64,000 bases of DNA from CAVUAF01 sp963739375 (GTDB taxonomy: Bacteria > Acidobacteriota > Terriglobia > Terriglobales > Acidobacteriaceae): contig CAVUAF010000015.1 in the NCBI GenBank assembly GCA_963739375.1, forward strand, positions 310,001-374,000, written 5' to 3'. Below are positions 45,569-54,201 of this stretch, piece by piece. The notes beneath the pieces were generated by a model. It was not told where the DNA came from. It made no database searches and saw only the letters and a program-made list of their open reading frames with translations. The position numbers and the translations under genes are program-made. Position 1 is the first letter of the stretch. The number at the start of each line of letters is the position of its first letter.

Positions 45569-46216
45569 ATGCTGGAACCACGCCATCGCCTGCGCCGCCG
45601 GGTGACCCCTGTGGAGCCGCCGCCCGCGGCCGCGGCCGACGACCTGCGCTTTATCCGCCGCACCCTGGAGAACGCCAGCTCCTTTACCGCGGTACCGGGA
45701 CGCGGGCAGGTGGCGATGGGGATGACGGCGCTGCTGGTGGCGGTGGCGGCAGCCCGGCTGGCGCCGGCGCCGGCCCGCTTCTACAGTGCGAGCGCGCAGC
45801 AGCGCTGGCTGGAGTGCTGGCTGGCCGGGGCGGCGATCGCGCTGGCGCTGGGTTTCTGGACCATGGTCCGCAAAGCGCGGCGGGCGGGTGTGCCCTTGTT
45901 CTCGGGTCCGGGGCGGAAGTTCATTCTCGGTTTCGCGCCGCCGCTGAGTGCGGGCGCGCTGCTGAGTGCGGCGCTCTTCCGCGAAGGCATGGGCGCGCTG
46001 CTGCCGGGGACGTGGCTGCTGCTCTACGGCGCGGGAGTGATCGCGGGCGGCGCGTTTTCGGTGCGCATTGTCAAGGTGATGGGGGCGTGCTTCATGGCGA
46101 TGGGCGGGCTGGCGTTGCTCTCGCCTCCGGCCTGGGGCGACGCCTGGCTGGCCGCCGGGTTTGGCGGATTGCACATCGTTTTTGGCATTCTGGTAGCGAG
46201 GAAACATGGTGGCTAG
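45569..46216 (+). CDS. Hypothetical membrane protein, partner of winged-helix regulator
   Basis: 215 aa with five to six hydrophobic segments (MTALLVAVAAARLA, LAGAAIALALGFWTMV, LLPGTWLLLYGAGVIAGGAF). No enzymatic motif. It overlaps the regulator gene by 11 bp. Such membrane-protein/HTH pairs recur in acidobacterial genomes as far as I recall, but the role is unknown. ATG 45569 lies only 8 bp past the proposed -10, so the transcript may be nearly leaderless. Confidence 0.7.
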   Translation: MLEPRHRLRRRVTPVEPPPAAAADDLRFIRRTLENASSFTAVPGRGQVAMGMTALLVAVAAARLAPAPARFYSASAQQRWLECWLAGAAIALALGFWTMVRKARRAGVPLFSGPGRKFILGFAPPLSAGALLSAALFREGMGALLPGTWLLLYGAGVIAGGAFSVRIVKVMGACFMAMGGLALLSPPAWGDAWLAAGFGGLHIVFGILVARKHGG

Positions 46217-46598
46217 CGAACCCGCACACAGCACGAAGGCGAGAGCGAGCCGCGGCGCTCGCGGCCGCGCCGCGCGCACGGCGCGGCGGGCCCGGGGTGG
46301 CGAGCGAACTCGATCGCCTGATCCACGAGCGCATCCGGCTGGGCATCCTGAGCGCGCTGGCGGTCAACGACGCGCTCGGCTTCAACGAGCTGAAGTCGCT
46401 GCTCAGCACCACGGACGGCAACCTGAGCGTGCACGCGCGGCAAGCTCGAGGATGCCGGATACGTCGCCTGCACCAAGTCGTTCGACGGGCGCGTGCCGCA
46501 GCACCGAGTACCGGCTGACCGCCGCCGGGCGGCGCGCGCTGGAGCGGTACCTGGAGCACATGGAAGCGCTGATCCGCGCCACGCGCGCGAGAGGCTGA
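46206..46598 (+). CDS. Winged-helix transcriptional regulator, frameshifted at least three times
   Basis: Assembled from two frames, the protein contains ELDRLIHERIRLGILSALAV, ALGFNELKSLLSTTDGNLSV and EYRLTAAGRRALERYLEHM, a MarR/ArsR-like winged helix. The frame changes near 46300, 46440 and 46500; in each case one extra base in a G/C-rich run explains the break (repair gives ARKLEDAGYVACTKSFDGRV across the middle). ATG 46206 overlaps the membrane-protein stop. Likely regulator of the operator at 45514. The density of breaks continues into uppS. Confidence 0.72.
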   Translation: MVASEPAHSTKARASRGARGRAARTARRARGGERTRSPDPRAHPAGHPERAGGQRRARLQRAEVAAQHHGRQPERARAASSRMPDTSPAPSRSTGACRSTEYRLTAAGRRALERYLEHMEALIRATRARG

Positions 46599-46616
46599 GC
46601 GGACGTCTTTTTTAGG

Positions 46617-47443
46617 ATGGAACTTTATGACGCAAAGAACTTCGCAAGTGCTGCCGAGCCGGTCGGAAGCCGGACTCCCCTGCACGTGGCCATCATCATG
46701 GACGGCAACGGCCGCTGGGCCGACGGCCCGCGGGCTGCCGCGCGCTGGCCGGGCATCGTGCCGGGGCGCGACGCGGTGCGGCGCACCGTCGAGGCCGCGC
46801 CGTCGCTGGGCATCGCGCACCCTGACGCTGTACGCTTTCTCCAGCGACAACTGGCAGCGTCCGCTGGCCGAGGTGCGCGGGCTGATGCGGCTGTTCGCCG
46901 CGCACCTGCGCGCGCGAGGCGCGGGCGCTCGAGCGCAACGGCGTGCGGCCTCGAGTCATCGGGCGGCGCGACCGGCTGGGGCCGGCGGTGCTGGCGGAAA
47001 TCGTGCGCGCCGAGCGGCACACGCGCCGCGGCGACGCGGCTGCATCTGCGGGTCGCCATCGACTACACTGCGCGCGACACGATGCTGGCCGCCGCCCGCC
47101 ACCTGCACTCGCCGGAAGCGGCGACGCGCGGCGGGTTTGCGCGCGTCCTGGGGGCGGCCATGAACCTGGAGCGGCCAGCCCCGACGTGGATTTGCTGATC
47201 CGCACCGGCGGCGAGCAGCGCCTGAGCGACTTCCTGCTGTGGGAGTGCGCGTACGCCGAGCTGGTGTTCACGCCGACCATGTGGCCGGACTTTGGCGCCG
47301 AGGAGCTGGCGGCGGCGGTCGCCGAGTTCCATCGCCGCGAGCGCCGCTTCGGGCGAGTGGCAGAGGCCGGGATTCAGCCCGCACTCAGCCTGCCGCCGGC
47401 GGAGGTCACGGCCGATTCCCCGGTCTCCGAGTTGAGGGGTTAG
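46617..47443 (+). CDS. uppS: Isoprenyl transferase (undecaprenyl diphosphate synthase), heavily frameshifted
   Basis: Family motifs are present in three frames: HVAIIMDGNGRWA (catalytic Asp), TLYAFSSDNWQRPLAEV, RVAIDYTARD, and the C-terminal LLIRTGGEQRLSDFLLWECA with YAELVFTPTMWPDF. The frame changes near 46735-46785, 46812, 46915, 47034 and 47182. Single-base insertions or losses in G/C runs account for each. The enzyme makes the C55 carrier lipid for peptidoglycan and is normally essential, so the breaks are probably consensus errors. ATG 46617 after TTTTTTAGG. Confidence 0.78.
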
Positions 47444-47483
47444 CGATTCGCCGCAGTCCAATCAATTGTGGGGAGAAAGCACC

Positions 47484-48164
47484 ATGCATACCGACTTCAA
47501 TTTCATCCCCCCGGCCGCCTTCGTGGGGCTGCTGGGCGCGATCTTCGGCAGCATCTTCACCGTGGCGGTCATTGCCCTTGCGGCCCTGGTGCGCCAGCGG
47601 CAGGTGGCGCGCCTGATGGCCCTGGTGTGGGGCGCGGGCGCCGGGGTGTACGTCGTGCTGCTGCTGGGGTGTTCGCTGGCCAGCCACGAGCGCGACCTGG
47701 CCCGCGGGCAGGAGAAGTACTTCTGCGAAGTCGACTGCCACACCGCGTATTCCATCGCCGACGTGAAGACCACGGCGACGCTGGGAACACAGCGGGCCGC
47801 GGGGACGTTCCACGTCATCGCGCTGCGCACGCGCTTCGACGAGAACACCATTTCCGCGCGCCGGCCGCGCGAGGTCCCCTTGACCCCCAACCGCCGGGCG
47901 CTGGCGCTGGTCACCGCCGATGGCCGGCGTTTCGAGCCCGTGGAGATCCCGGCGCCGGCGCTGCAGGCCTTCATGGCGACGCCGAGCACGCCGCTGACCC
48001 AGGCGCTCAAACCGGGCGAGGCTTACCGGACGCTGGTGGCGTTCGACCTGCCGGCGGACGCCCGCACGCCGCGCCTGTTGCTGACTTCGGGCGAGTGGGA
48101 GACGCGCTTCCTGGTGGGGCAGGAGAACAGCTTCTTCCACCGCAAGACCTACCTGGAGCTGTGA
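47484..48164 (+). CDS. Hypothetical membrane-anchored protein
   Basis: 226 aa. Two N-terminal membrane helices (AAFVGLLGAIFGSIFTVAV and LMALVWGAGAGVYVVLLLG) are followed by a soluble domain with EKYFCEVDCHTAYSIADV and RTLVAFDLPADARTPRLLL, the latter resembling a DUF4352-like Ig fold. Location of the domain outside the membrane is inferred. ATG 47484 follows GGGGAGAAAGC. No family assigned. Confidence 0.72.
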   Translation: MHTDFNFIPPAAFVGLLGAIFGSIFTVAVIALAALVRQRQVARLMALVWGAGAGVYVVLLLGCSLASHERDLARGQEKYFCEVDCHTAYSIADVKTTATLGTQRAAGTFHVIALRTRFDENTISARRPREVPLTPNRRALALVTADGRRFEPVEIPAPALQAFMATPSTPLTQALKPGEAYRTLVAFDLPADARTPRLLLTSGEWETRFLVGQENSFFHRKTYLEL

Positions 48165-48370
48165 CGCGGCCGCGCTTTTGCACTCGCCCGCCGGGTCTGA
48201 TAGGTTAGGCGACTGAAGTCAGGTTTCTGGCCCAGGTAGCGAGCTGTCCGTCGGGCAGCCCCCGTGGCGCCGGCCTCTGGCGCGCGAGCGCTGCATCGAG
48301 AAAAACTCCTTCCCTCGCATACTGACCGAACGTTGGGGCCTTCGCCCCACCATCTTCTACGGAGGACCTC

Positions 48371-48784
48371 ATGAAGCGATTGTTAGTGATTCTGGCCGTG
48401 GCCCTGCTGCTGGGATTCACCGCCGCGGCCCAAACCGCCACCGAAAGCGCCAAGGGCGCGAAGAAAGCCAAAACCGCCACCGCCGCGACCGCCGCCCCCA
48501 CGGCCCCGAAGAGCCACACCATGACGGGTTGCATCGGCGGCAGCGCCGGCAAGTTCACCATCACCAACGGCAACTACAAGAACGGCATGGCGGTCGCGGG
48601 CAGCGACGATCTTGCCCCGCAGGTCGGCCATACCGTGAAACTCACCGGCACCTGGGCCACCGACAAGAAAACCTTCAACGAGACCAAGGTGGACATGGTG
48701 AAGGACAGCTGCGCCGCGGCGGCTGCCGCCGCGCCGAAAGGCGCAGCCAAGGGCGAGAAAAAAGGCGCCACGCCCCCCAAGTAG
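48371..48784 (+). CDS. Small secreted OB-fold-like protein
   Basis: 137 aa. Signal peptide (LLVILAVALLLGFTAAAQ), an Ala/Lys linker, then a compact domain TMTGCIGGSAGKFTITNGNY ... GHTVKLTGTWATDKKTF and a Lys/Ala-rich tail. Similar short exported domains (DUF5818-like) are common in Acidobacteriota; the assignment is tentative. ATG 48371 with CGGAGGACCTC upstream. Confidence 0.72.
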   Translation: MKRLLVILAVALLLGFTAAAQTATESAKGAKKAKTATAATAAPTAPKSHTMTGCIGGSAGKFTITNGNYKNGMAVAGSDDLAPQVGHTVKLTGTWATDKKTFNETKVDMVKDSCAAAAAAAPKGAAKGEKKGATPPK

Positions 48785-48801
48785 TTCCGTCTCTTTTCAC
48801 C

Positions 48802-48829
48802 AGCGCAGCCTGCGGGCTGCGCTTTTTTT
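48802..48829 (+). terminator. Rho-independent terminator
   Basis: Stem AGCGCAGCC / GGCTGCGCT with a short loop, then TTTTTTT. Directly follows the small secreted protein gene. Confidence 0.9.
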
Positions 48830-48844
48830 GCGGGTGCGGGCCCC

Positions 48845-49261
48845 CTACGCGGCCGCCGCCATCTTGCCGGACTGCGCCGGCGGGCCGGCCAGCGCGCGGT
48901 AAACCAGGCGCACCAGCATCCAGAGCAGGTAGTAAAAGACCACCAGTACCGCCAGCCCGGCGCCGCGCACCACCGGCGAGACAGGTTGGCCGTACATGCG
49001 TGCCGGCAGATTGAGCACAAACATGGCCAGCGCCCCGGCGATCAGTCCCAGGCCTGCTCCCCAGAGCGGCAGGCGCTGCGGCACCCAGGCGGCGGGGGCG
49101 AGCAGCGCCCACAGTCCCCAGGCCAGCGGAGCAAAGCACCAGAGAGTGACGATGGGATAAAACCTTTGCAGGGGGACACCCGGGATCAGCATCACCACGC
49201 AGGCCGCGATGGCGATCCCGATGGATGGAATACAGGTAGCCGCAGCGAATCGCCGTAACAT
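48845..49261 (-). CDS. Hypothetical membrane protein
   Basis: 138 aa with four hydrophobic segments (IGIAIAACVVMLIPGV, FAPLAWGLWALLAPAAWV, GLGLIAGALAMFVLNL, GLAVLVVFYYLLWMLVRL). No family recognised. ATG 49261 is preceded by GGGAGGTCAATA. Convergent with the secreted-protein gene across the terminator. Confidence 0.68.
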   Translation of the reverse strand: MLRRFAAATCIPSIGIAIAACVVMLIPGVPLQRFYPIVTLWCFAPLAWGLWALLAPAAWVPQRLPLWGAGLGLIAGALAMFVLNLPARMYGQPVSPVVRGAGLAVLVVFYYLLWMLVRLVYRALAGPPAQSGKMAAAA

Positions 49262-49427
49262 ATTGACCTCCCGGCAGCCCGGCGCCAGGCGATCGGGCGC
49301 CCCGCGACACCGGGCGACGAGCGCATTCTAATCCCCGCTGCGACGCGGCGCAGTGACGCCGGCCGGGCGGCGAGATGCTGAGCGCGCCGCGCGAAGGCGC
49401 CGCGCACCGCCTGCTCACAACTGGTTT

Positions 49428-49892
49428 TCAGGCAGCGGCCGCCATGCCGGAAGTGGGCTTCCGCGCCTGCTTCCGCGCGTGCCGGATCACGAACACGCCG
49501 GCGATCACCAGTACCAGCAGCACCAGGCCGGCGAGGCCGGTGGGGCTGCGCAACATGCCCAGGGCGAAGGCCTTCAGGCCGATCGTGATTTGCCAGTCGC
49601 GACCTGCCGCCATTCCCTGCGCCGCCAGTAACAGGCCGTAGGGGACGGCGCGGCGAATCTGACCGTCCTCCGTCCGCACGTACACCCCGGGACCGCCGGT
49701 TATCTCGAACAGTTGGGCAGCGCCCTGGTTCAGCAGCGTGACCCGCGTGCCGCCGGCGTCGTACAGGATGGCGGGGTGCCCACTGGAAACCTGCTTCGCG
49801 CCCGTCACGTAAAACACGAGGGCCAGCAGGAAGAACAAGACTGCCGCGGAACCAAGAAGAGACCAGTAGTCCAGAAACCGGCTGATGACCAT
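49428..49892 (-). CDS. Hypothetical membrane protein
   Basis: 154 aa. An N-terminal helix (LLGSAAVLFFLLALVFYV) and a C-terminal helix (GLAGLVLLVLVIAGVFVI) flank a small extracytoplasmic beta domain (VRTEDGQIRRAVPYG). ATG 49892 follows CCGGAGGGAACGC, a strong ribosome binding site. A drastically deleted copy of this gene, keeping only both ends, lies at 51199-51250. No family recognised. Confidence 0.7.
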   Translation of the reverse strand: MVISRFLDYWSLLGSAAVLFFLLALVFYVTGAKQVSSGHPAILYDAGGTRVTLLNQGAAQLFEITGGPGVYVRTEDGQIRRAVPYGLLLAAQGMAAGRDWQITIGLKAFALGMLRSPTGLAGLVLLVLVIAGVFVIRHARKQARKPTSGMAAAA

Positions 49893-49950
49893 AAGCGTTC
49901 CCTCCGGACGGTGATACGGGTGGATCCGACGCGACCAGGCAAGAGCCGCA

Positions 49951-50553
49951 CTACGAACGCATCCACAGTTTGACTTCGCACTCGCCGCTGGCCGAGTCGC
50001 GGCGCACCTCGTAGCGGTAAGTTCCGCCGCGCTGCAGAGCCGCGAGGAAGCGCTGGGCGTCGCTGCTGCTATCGCCCATCAGGGCTCCCAGGAGAAAGTA
50101 CTGGTCGTTGCACAGGTTGCGCGCGGTTTCTTCGTTCTTGACGCGCAGCATGACGCTCTCTCCCCCTGTTGCCGTGGCTGCCGAACGCGGCTGGTCGGCA
50201 GCTGGAGCCGCTGGGGCCGGCTGGGCGGGAGCGGCGGCGGCCGGTGGTGGCTCGGCGGGCCGGAGCAGGTCGGATTTGCTGAGCTCGTGATTGCAGTGCG
50301 GACATGACATACGAGTGATGTAGGTGGTTTCATCAGTGTCGAAGCGCAGCCTCGGCTCGTTGGTCTCTGGGTCGGCCAGCGAGGCCTTGCAGAAGGGGCA
50401 GTCGGTCCGCAGTCCCGGGTCCCGCAGGGTGCCGGTACCGTGGATAGCGATGCGCTGCACGGGAGCCCCACGCTGCGGGACTTCCTTGGGCAGCGTCTCC
50501 TTTGCCCTTGCGGGAGCGTTGCTTCCGCCGGTGAGCCATTCCAAGAGCTTCAT
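49951..50553 (-). CDS. Hypothetical protein with a zinc-ribbon centre
   Basis: 200 aa. Two cysteine pairs (RTDCPFCKASL and RMSCPHCNHELSK) form a probable zinc ribbon at about residues 50-100. A Pro/Ala linker leads to a C-terminal domain with DQYFLLGALMGDSSSDAQRF. ATG 50553 (MKLLEWLTGG) with GGGAGGGAGAACACC upstream. Function unknown. Confidence 0.72.
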   Translation of the reverse strand: MKLLEWLTGGSNAPARAKETLPKEVPQRGAPVQRIAIHGTGTLRDPGLRTDCPFCKASLADPETNEPRLRFDTDETTYITRMSCPHCNHELSKSDLLRPAEPPPAAAAPAQPAPAAPAADQPRSAATATGGESVMLRVKNEETARNLCNDQYFLLGALMGDSSSDAQRFLAALQRGGTYRYEVRRDSASGECEVKLWMRS

Positions 50554-50742
50554 GGTGTTCTCCCTCCCGCGGTGGACATGCACCCGCCGTGGGGCTGCGC
50601 CAAGCCGGAGTCCTGCTTGTCTCTCTCCAGCAGGAAACCCTGCGCGGAACTTCGGGAACTTATCTCGGGAGTCGAAAGCGGCGCAGTGACCGATCTCACC
50701 GCTGGCCGTGACCAGGAAGCGAGCGGCCGGGGGCGGAGCCGC

Positions 50743-51117
50743 TCAGACGTCGCGCAGCTGGTCTTCGCTCATGCCGAAGTAGTGCCCAATCTCGTGCATG
50801 AGGGTGAGCAGCACCTGTTCGCGGATTTCGGCATCGCTGTCACAAACGGCTTCGATGTTCCGCTGGTAAAGCACGATCGTATTGGGGCCGGAGGGCAGGC
50901 TGAAGACGCTTCGTTCCGTGGCCGGAACGCCGTGGAAGACGCCGAGCAACAGTTTCCTGGGCCGCTGGGATGGCGGGCGCGGTGGGCGCCGGTGCGCTGC
51001 TGCGCGCGGCGGGGCATCCTCGACCAGGACCACGAGGTTGTCCAAACGAGCCCGGAAGCGCTCCGGCAGGCGATCGAGCGCCTGCTCGACCAGACGAGTG
51101 AACTTTCGTCGCTCCAT
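50743..51117 (-). CDS. Minimal zincin metallopeptidase family protein
   Basis: 124 aa. The C-terminal LTLMHEIGHYFGMSEDQLRD is the HExxHxxG zinc motif of the small DUF1025/metallopeptidase family, preceded by NTIVLYQRNIEAV. These proteins are often close to the minimum size of a zincin fold. No signal peptide. ATG 51117 (MERRKFTRLVEQAL). Confidence 0.85.
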   Translation of the reverse strand: MERRKFTRLVEQALDRLPERFRARLDNLVVLVEDAPPRAAAHRRPPRPPSQRPRKLLLGVFHGVPATERSVFSLPSGPNTIVLYQRNIEAVCDSDAEIREQVLLTLMHEIGHYFGMSEDQLRDV

Positions 51118-51198
51118 GATTTCCGCTCCGCCGGCCACGGCCAAGATCAGGTCAGGCCAGGTGCTGCGCGCCGGCGGCTCGCAACTCGCCACTGGTTT

Positions 51199-51250
51199 TC
51201 AGGCAGCGGCCGACCGACTGGTGACCATTAACGTTTCCTCCAGACGGTGA
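51199..51250 (-). pseudogene. Internally deleted copy of the 49428-49892 gene
   Basis: The minus strand reads a leader closely matching that of the gene at 49892, then ATG and MVTSRSAAA-stop, where the full gene has MVISRF...GMAAAA-stop. The 3' flank (GGTTTTCAGGCAGCGGCCG on the plus strand, from about 51193) also matches 49422-49440. So both ends of the gene with flanks survive and about 430 bp of the middle are missing. Confidence 0.6.
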
Positions 51251-51295
51251 TATGGCGGAATCATAGCCCTGCGGGCGCGGAGCGGCGGCGCAAAG

Positions 51296-51377
51296 TTGAG
51301 GCGCTTTGCGGGCGTGAAGCTGAGCGCAGCGAAGCGGGGAGCCCGCAGCCGAAATCCTGAGCGCAGCGAAGGATCTC
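51296..51377. repeat. Structured repeat next to a tRNA-Sec fragment
   Basis: TTGAGGCGCTTTGCGGGCG at the left and GAAGGATCTC at the right; same family as the repeats at 15221-15320 and 58289-58388, about 18 bp shorter in the middle. It abuts the tRNA-Sec 3' fragment at 51378 without spacer. Confidence 0.8.
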
Positions 51378-51425
51378 TGGCGGAAGCGAGTGGGAGTCGA
51401 ACCGAGCCGCGACACCGCGAAGGTG
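51378..51425 (-). other. Truncated 3' copy of tRNA-Sec (distal)
   Basis: 48 bp matching the tRNA-Sec 3' half and CCA end at 57579-57626; the first 26 bases are identical and there are two to three mismatches at about 51404-51406. Same orientation as the intact gene. Possible left boundary of an inserted segment. Confidence 0.8.
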
Positions 51426-51577
51426 GGCTGCCCTTTTCATCGGACCCAATCCGCCTTGCGGGACGCGCTTGCTTTCCGGGCAAACCTGCGTCACAGACGG
51501 CGCAGTTTCGTGGGAGTATCATCGGCACCGCTTCCAGCTTTCAGGACTGGGCACCTTACTGCTGAACGAGGTGCAAC

Positions 51578-52687
51578 ATGCGTGCCGGCGGATTCATTCT
51601 GCTTCTTGCTTCGCTGCTTCCCCTCCCTGCCCTCCGCGTCGCCGCCCAGGTGCCAACGAATCCGGTGCTGGCGTATCTGCCCCATGTGCCGTACGGCGGC
51701 GGATACCGCACCAAGATCACCATTGTGAATCTGACGGCCAGCCCCAACAGTGGCGTCGTGAACTTCATCAGCCAAGCGGGAGCGTTGGTCAGAAGCCAGA
51801 ACTGGAGCGCGGCCGCCAGCGGCATGGTGCGCATGGATACGGAGAACGTTTTTTCCAATAGCACCTTCGCTCCGTTGAACTTCGGCTGGGCCGTTATCGG
51901 GGCGCAGGGCGGCATCGCAGCCAATCTGTTCTATGAGTACAATCCCAGCTCATCCAGCCCGGCCTACAACATCATCAACAGCGTCGGCTTCAATGATGCG
52001 GCCCTGCAAAGCGATTTCACGGTTCCCTTCGAGCAAGAGCCACAACCGGCGGGCGCAATGGCGGGCAAGACGGTGGGCGTGGCAGCCGCGAATCCTGGCT
52101 CCACGGCGGCCACGCTGACCATCAAGCTGATCGATGCGGCAGGGACGACCAGGGCGACGGACTCAATCCAGGTGCCCGCTTACGGGCAGGTGGCCTTCGC
52201 ATTCCCCGATGCAACACGTCTGCCGAACATTACCGCACAACTGCCGAATGCGAACTTCATGGGAATGCTGTCGGGGCACGCTACGCGGAGCCTGGCGGTC
52301 ATTGCCCTGCAAGACGATTACGGTCCGTTTTCAGCCACCCCGACGATGCCAGGCCTTGCCCCCAGTACGCTGACCGGCACCTGGCAATTCACCGCAGTGT
52401 CCTCGATCTTCCCCATCACCACGACCGGCACCGGAACCCTGCAACAAAACGGCACTTCGGTTACGGGGCAGCTCACCTTGAGCGGGACTCCGTGCGCGAC
52501 GACCGCAGCGCTGACGGGCACCATCAATGGCACGAACCTGACGTTTCAGCTCAACGAGAATGGGCAGCCGGTCAGTTTCACCGGCACGGCGAATGCGAAT
52601 CTCACGTCCGCGTCTGGAAATTACAGCGCTCAAGCAGGTGGATGTACCAGCGGCGATTTCGGCACGTGGACTGCGGCCAAGCAGTAG
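51578..52687 (+). CDS. Hypothetical secreted beta-rich protein
   Basis: 369 aa. Signal peptide (FILLLASLLPLPALRVAAQ). The N-terminal 240 residues (LPHVPYGGGYRTKITIVNLT) look like an Ig-like or bacterial extracellular domain; the C-terminal 100 residues (LTGTWQFTAVSSIFPITTTG, TLQQNGTSVTGQLTLSGTP) form a second beta domain of a type common in acidobacterial secreted proteins. Thr/Ser/Asn-rich. ATG 51578 with ACGAGGTGC upstream. It is the first gene after the distal tRNA-Sec fragment. Confidence 0.75.
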   Translation: MRAGGFILLLASLLPLPALRVAAQVPTNPVLAYLPHVPYGGGYRTKITIVNLTASPNSGVVNFISQAGALVRSQNWSAAASGMVRMDTENVFSNSTFAPLNFGWAVIGAQGGIAANLFYEYNPSSSSPAYNIINSVGFNDAALQSDFTVPFEQEPQPAGAMAGKTVGVAAANPGSTAATLTIKLIDAAGTTRATDSIQVPAYGQVAFAFPDATRLPNITAQLPNANFMGMLSGHATRSLAVIALQDDYGPFSATPTMPGLAPSTLTGTWQFTAVSSIFPITTTGTGTLQQNGTSVTGQLTLSGTPCATTAALTGTINGTNLTFQLNENGQPVSFTGTANANLTSASGNYSAQAGGCTSGDFGTWTAAKQ

Positions 52688-52832
52688 GGATGAACTCCCG
52701 AACGGAAACGAGTGCTCTGGGCGGCGGCCCGCGATGAGAGCCTAATTCCGGCGATTGTGCTCACAGCCCAGAGAAAAGCCGCGATAGTGAACAGACCGAG
52801 CATTAGGCTGAAAACACTTCACAAATTGCTAA

Positions 52833-52877
52833 GTCATATGACATAATAAGAAGCAATATGACTTTGTACGAGGGCAT
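52833..52877 (+). promoter_or_regulatory. Promoter/operator region of the RM locus
   Basis: GTCATATGAC is a perfect 10-bp palindrome (52833-52842). ATATGAC recurs at about 52856-52862 and CATATG at the start codon. CATAATAAG lies between as a possible -10. Spaced short sites like these are typical for ribbon-helix-helix repressors. Confidence 0.5.
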
Positions 52878-53051
52878 ATGAGGTCAAGGCAGAGCCGCGA
52901 TTTGCCGGTGAGATTGCCGAACAGCCTCTATGCGCGACTGCAGGAGCACTCCCAGCGCACGCTTGCACCCAAAGCCGCAATTATCCGGAAAGCGTTGGAA
53001 GAATACTTGGAAAGGCAAAATGGGAATCGCTCGGCCACGCGTAACGGGTGA
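52878..53051 (+). CDS. Ribbon-helix-helix (CopG/Arc-like) putative controller protein
   Basis: 57 aa. SRDLPVRLPNSLYARLQEH is the antiparallel strand plus first helix, and APKAAIIRKALEEYLERQ the second helix, an almost textbook RHH fold. ATG 52878 lies right after the palindromic region, and the gene overlaps the start of the first methyltransferase by 32 bp. Restriction-modification loci often carry such small controllers. The regulatory role is inferred from fold and position. Confidence 0.78.
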   Translation: MRSRQSRDLPVRLPNSLYARLQEHSQRTLAPKAAIIRKALEEYLERQNGNRSATRNG

Positions 53052-54201
53052 TCAGGAATCTCAACTGATCGCAGCTCTGAATGCGACTGATTGGGATTTT
53101 CATGACAGCGTGGGTGACGCCGACGCTCACAGCATTCACCCGTTTCCTGCAAAGTTCATCCCGCAAATTCCGCGGAAGATTCTCTCATTGTTTGACGTGC
53201 CGCCGGACACTGCTGTGCTCGACCCATTTGCGGGTTCGGGCACCACTCTGCTCGAAGCGCAGAGTGCTGGCCACAACTTTGTCGGAATCGATTTGAATCC
53301 TATTGCAGCATTGATCTGCCGAGTGAAGACAGCGGGGGTGCCGAGCGGTGCGCTTGACTTCGCGCGGCAGGTGGCTGGTTCCGCACGTACAGCGCTGAAA
53401 GGGAAACGATTCCTACTGCCTGAAATCCCAAGACTTGAGCACTGGTTCCGGCCCGAAGTTTCAGAGGCAATGGCTTGCATTGTCAGAGAGATCGATGGAC
53501 TGAGTTGCAGCGAGCAGGCGAAGGACTTTCTTCGCCTCGCGCTTTCAGCGATCACGGTCCGAGTGTCGAATCAGGATAGCGAGACCCGGTATGCTGCGAT
53601 TCCGAAACAGATCGGCGAAGCGGATGTATTTCGTCTGTTTGCGCGAAGCGCCGATTCCATCGCGCTCAAACTTCAGCGTTCGAACACTCTCTTTTCAGAA
53701 AGTCGGCAGCGAGGTCGGATTATTCGGGAAGATGCACGGCGAATTGCAGATCTCCAATTGCCTCCGATTTCCCTCGTGATTACGAGTCCTCCGTACCCGA
53801 ACGCATTCGAGTATTGGCTTTATAACAAATATCGAATGTACTGGCTTGGTTTTGACCCGATATTTGTCAGGGAACATGAGATTGGAGCACGTCCACACTA
53901 TTCATGCAACAACGGTGAGTCGATTGAAGACTTTCTGTCGCAAATGGCCACGGTCTTTGAGGGAATCTCGAAACATTTGATCGACAATGCGGCAATTGCC
54001 GTCGTAATCGGCTCAGAATGTCGGATTCGTGGTGGGGTATTCGATGTTCCTACAGCGCTCGACCGAACTCTCGTCGACATCGGTTATGACCCGCTTACCA
54101 GCGTGCAACGGCGTATACCGCGAACCCGTAAAGCCTTCAACCCGGAGATCGGTTCGATCGAATCCGAAACGCTCTTGTTTATGAGGTGGCGACGCAAGTG
54201 A
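53020..54201 (+). CDS. DNA amino-methyltransferase 1 of the RM locus
   Basis: 393 aa. The AdoMet-binding motif VLDPFAGSGTTLLEAQSAG (68-76 core) is followed by the catalytic motif VITSPPYPNAFEYW (TSPPY at 255-259), consistent with N4-cytosine or N6-adenine methylation; SPPY is more often N4-cytosine. An early SIHPFPAKFIPQIP segment is shared in form with the next gene. ATG 53020 with GGAAAGG upstream, inside the RHH gene; its stop lies 16 bp past the next start. GC is lower than the flanking core genes. Confidence 0.87.
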   Translation: MGIARPRVTGDQESQLIAALNATDWDFHDSVGDADAHSIHPFPAKFIPQIPRKILSLFDVPPDTAVLDPFAGSGTTLLEAQSAGHNFVGIDLNPIAALICRVKTAGVPSGALDFARQVAGSARTALKGKRFLLPEIPRLEHWFRPEVSEAMACIVREIDGLSCSEQAKDFLRLALSAITVRVSNQDSETRYAAIPKQIGEADVFRLFARSADSIALKLQRSNTLFSESRQRGRIIREDARRIADLQLPPISLVITSPPYPNAFEYWLYNKYRMYWLGFDPIFVREHEIGARPHYSCNNGESIEDFLSQMATVFEGISKHLIDNAAIAVVIGSECRIRGGVFDVPTALDRTLVDIGYDPLTSVQRRIPRTRKAFNPEIGSIESETLLFMRWRRK

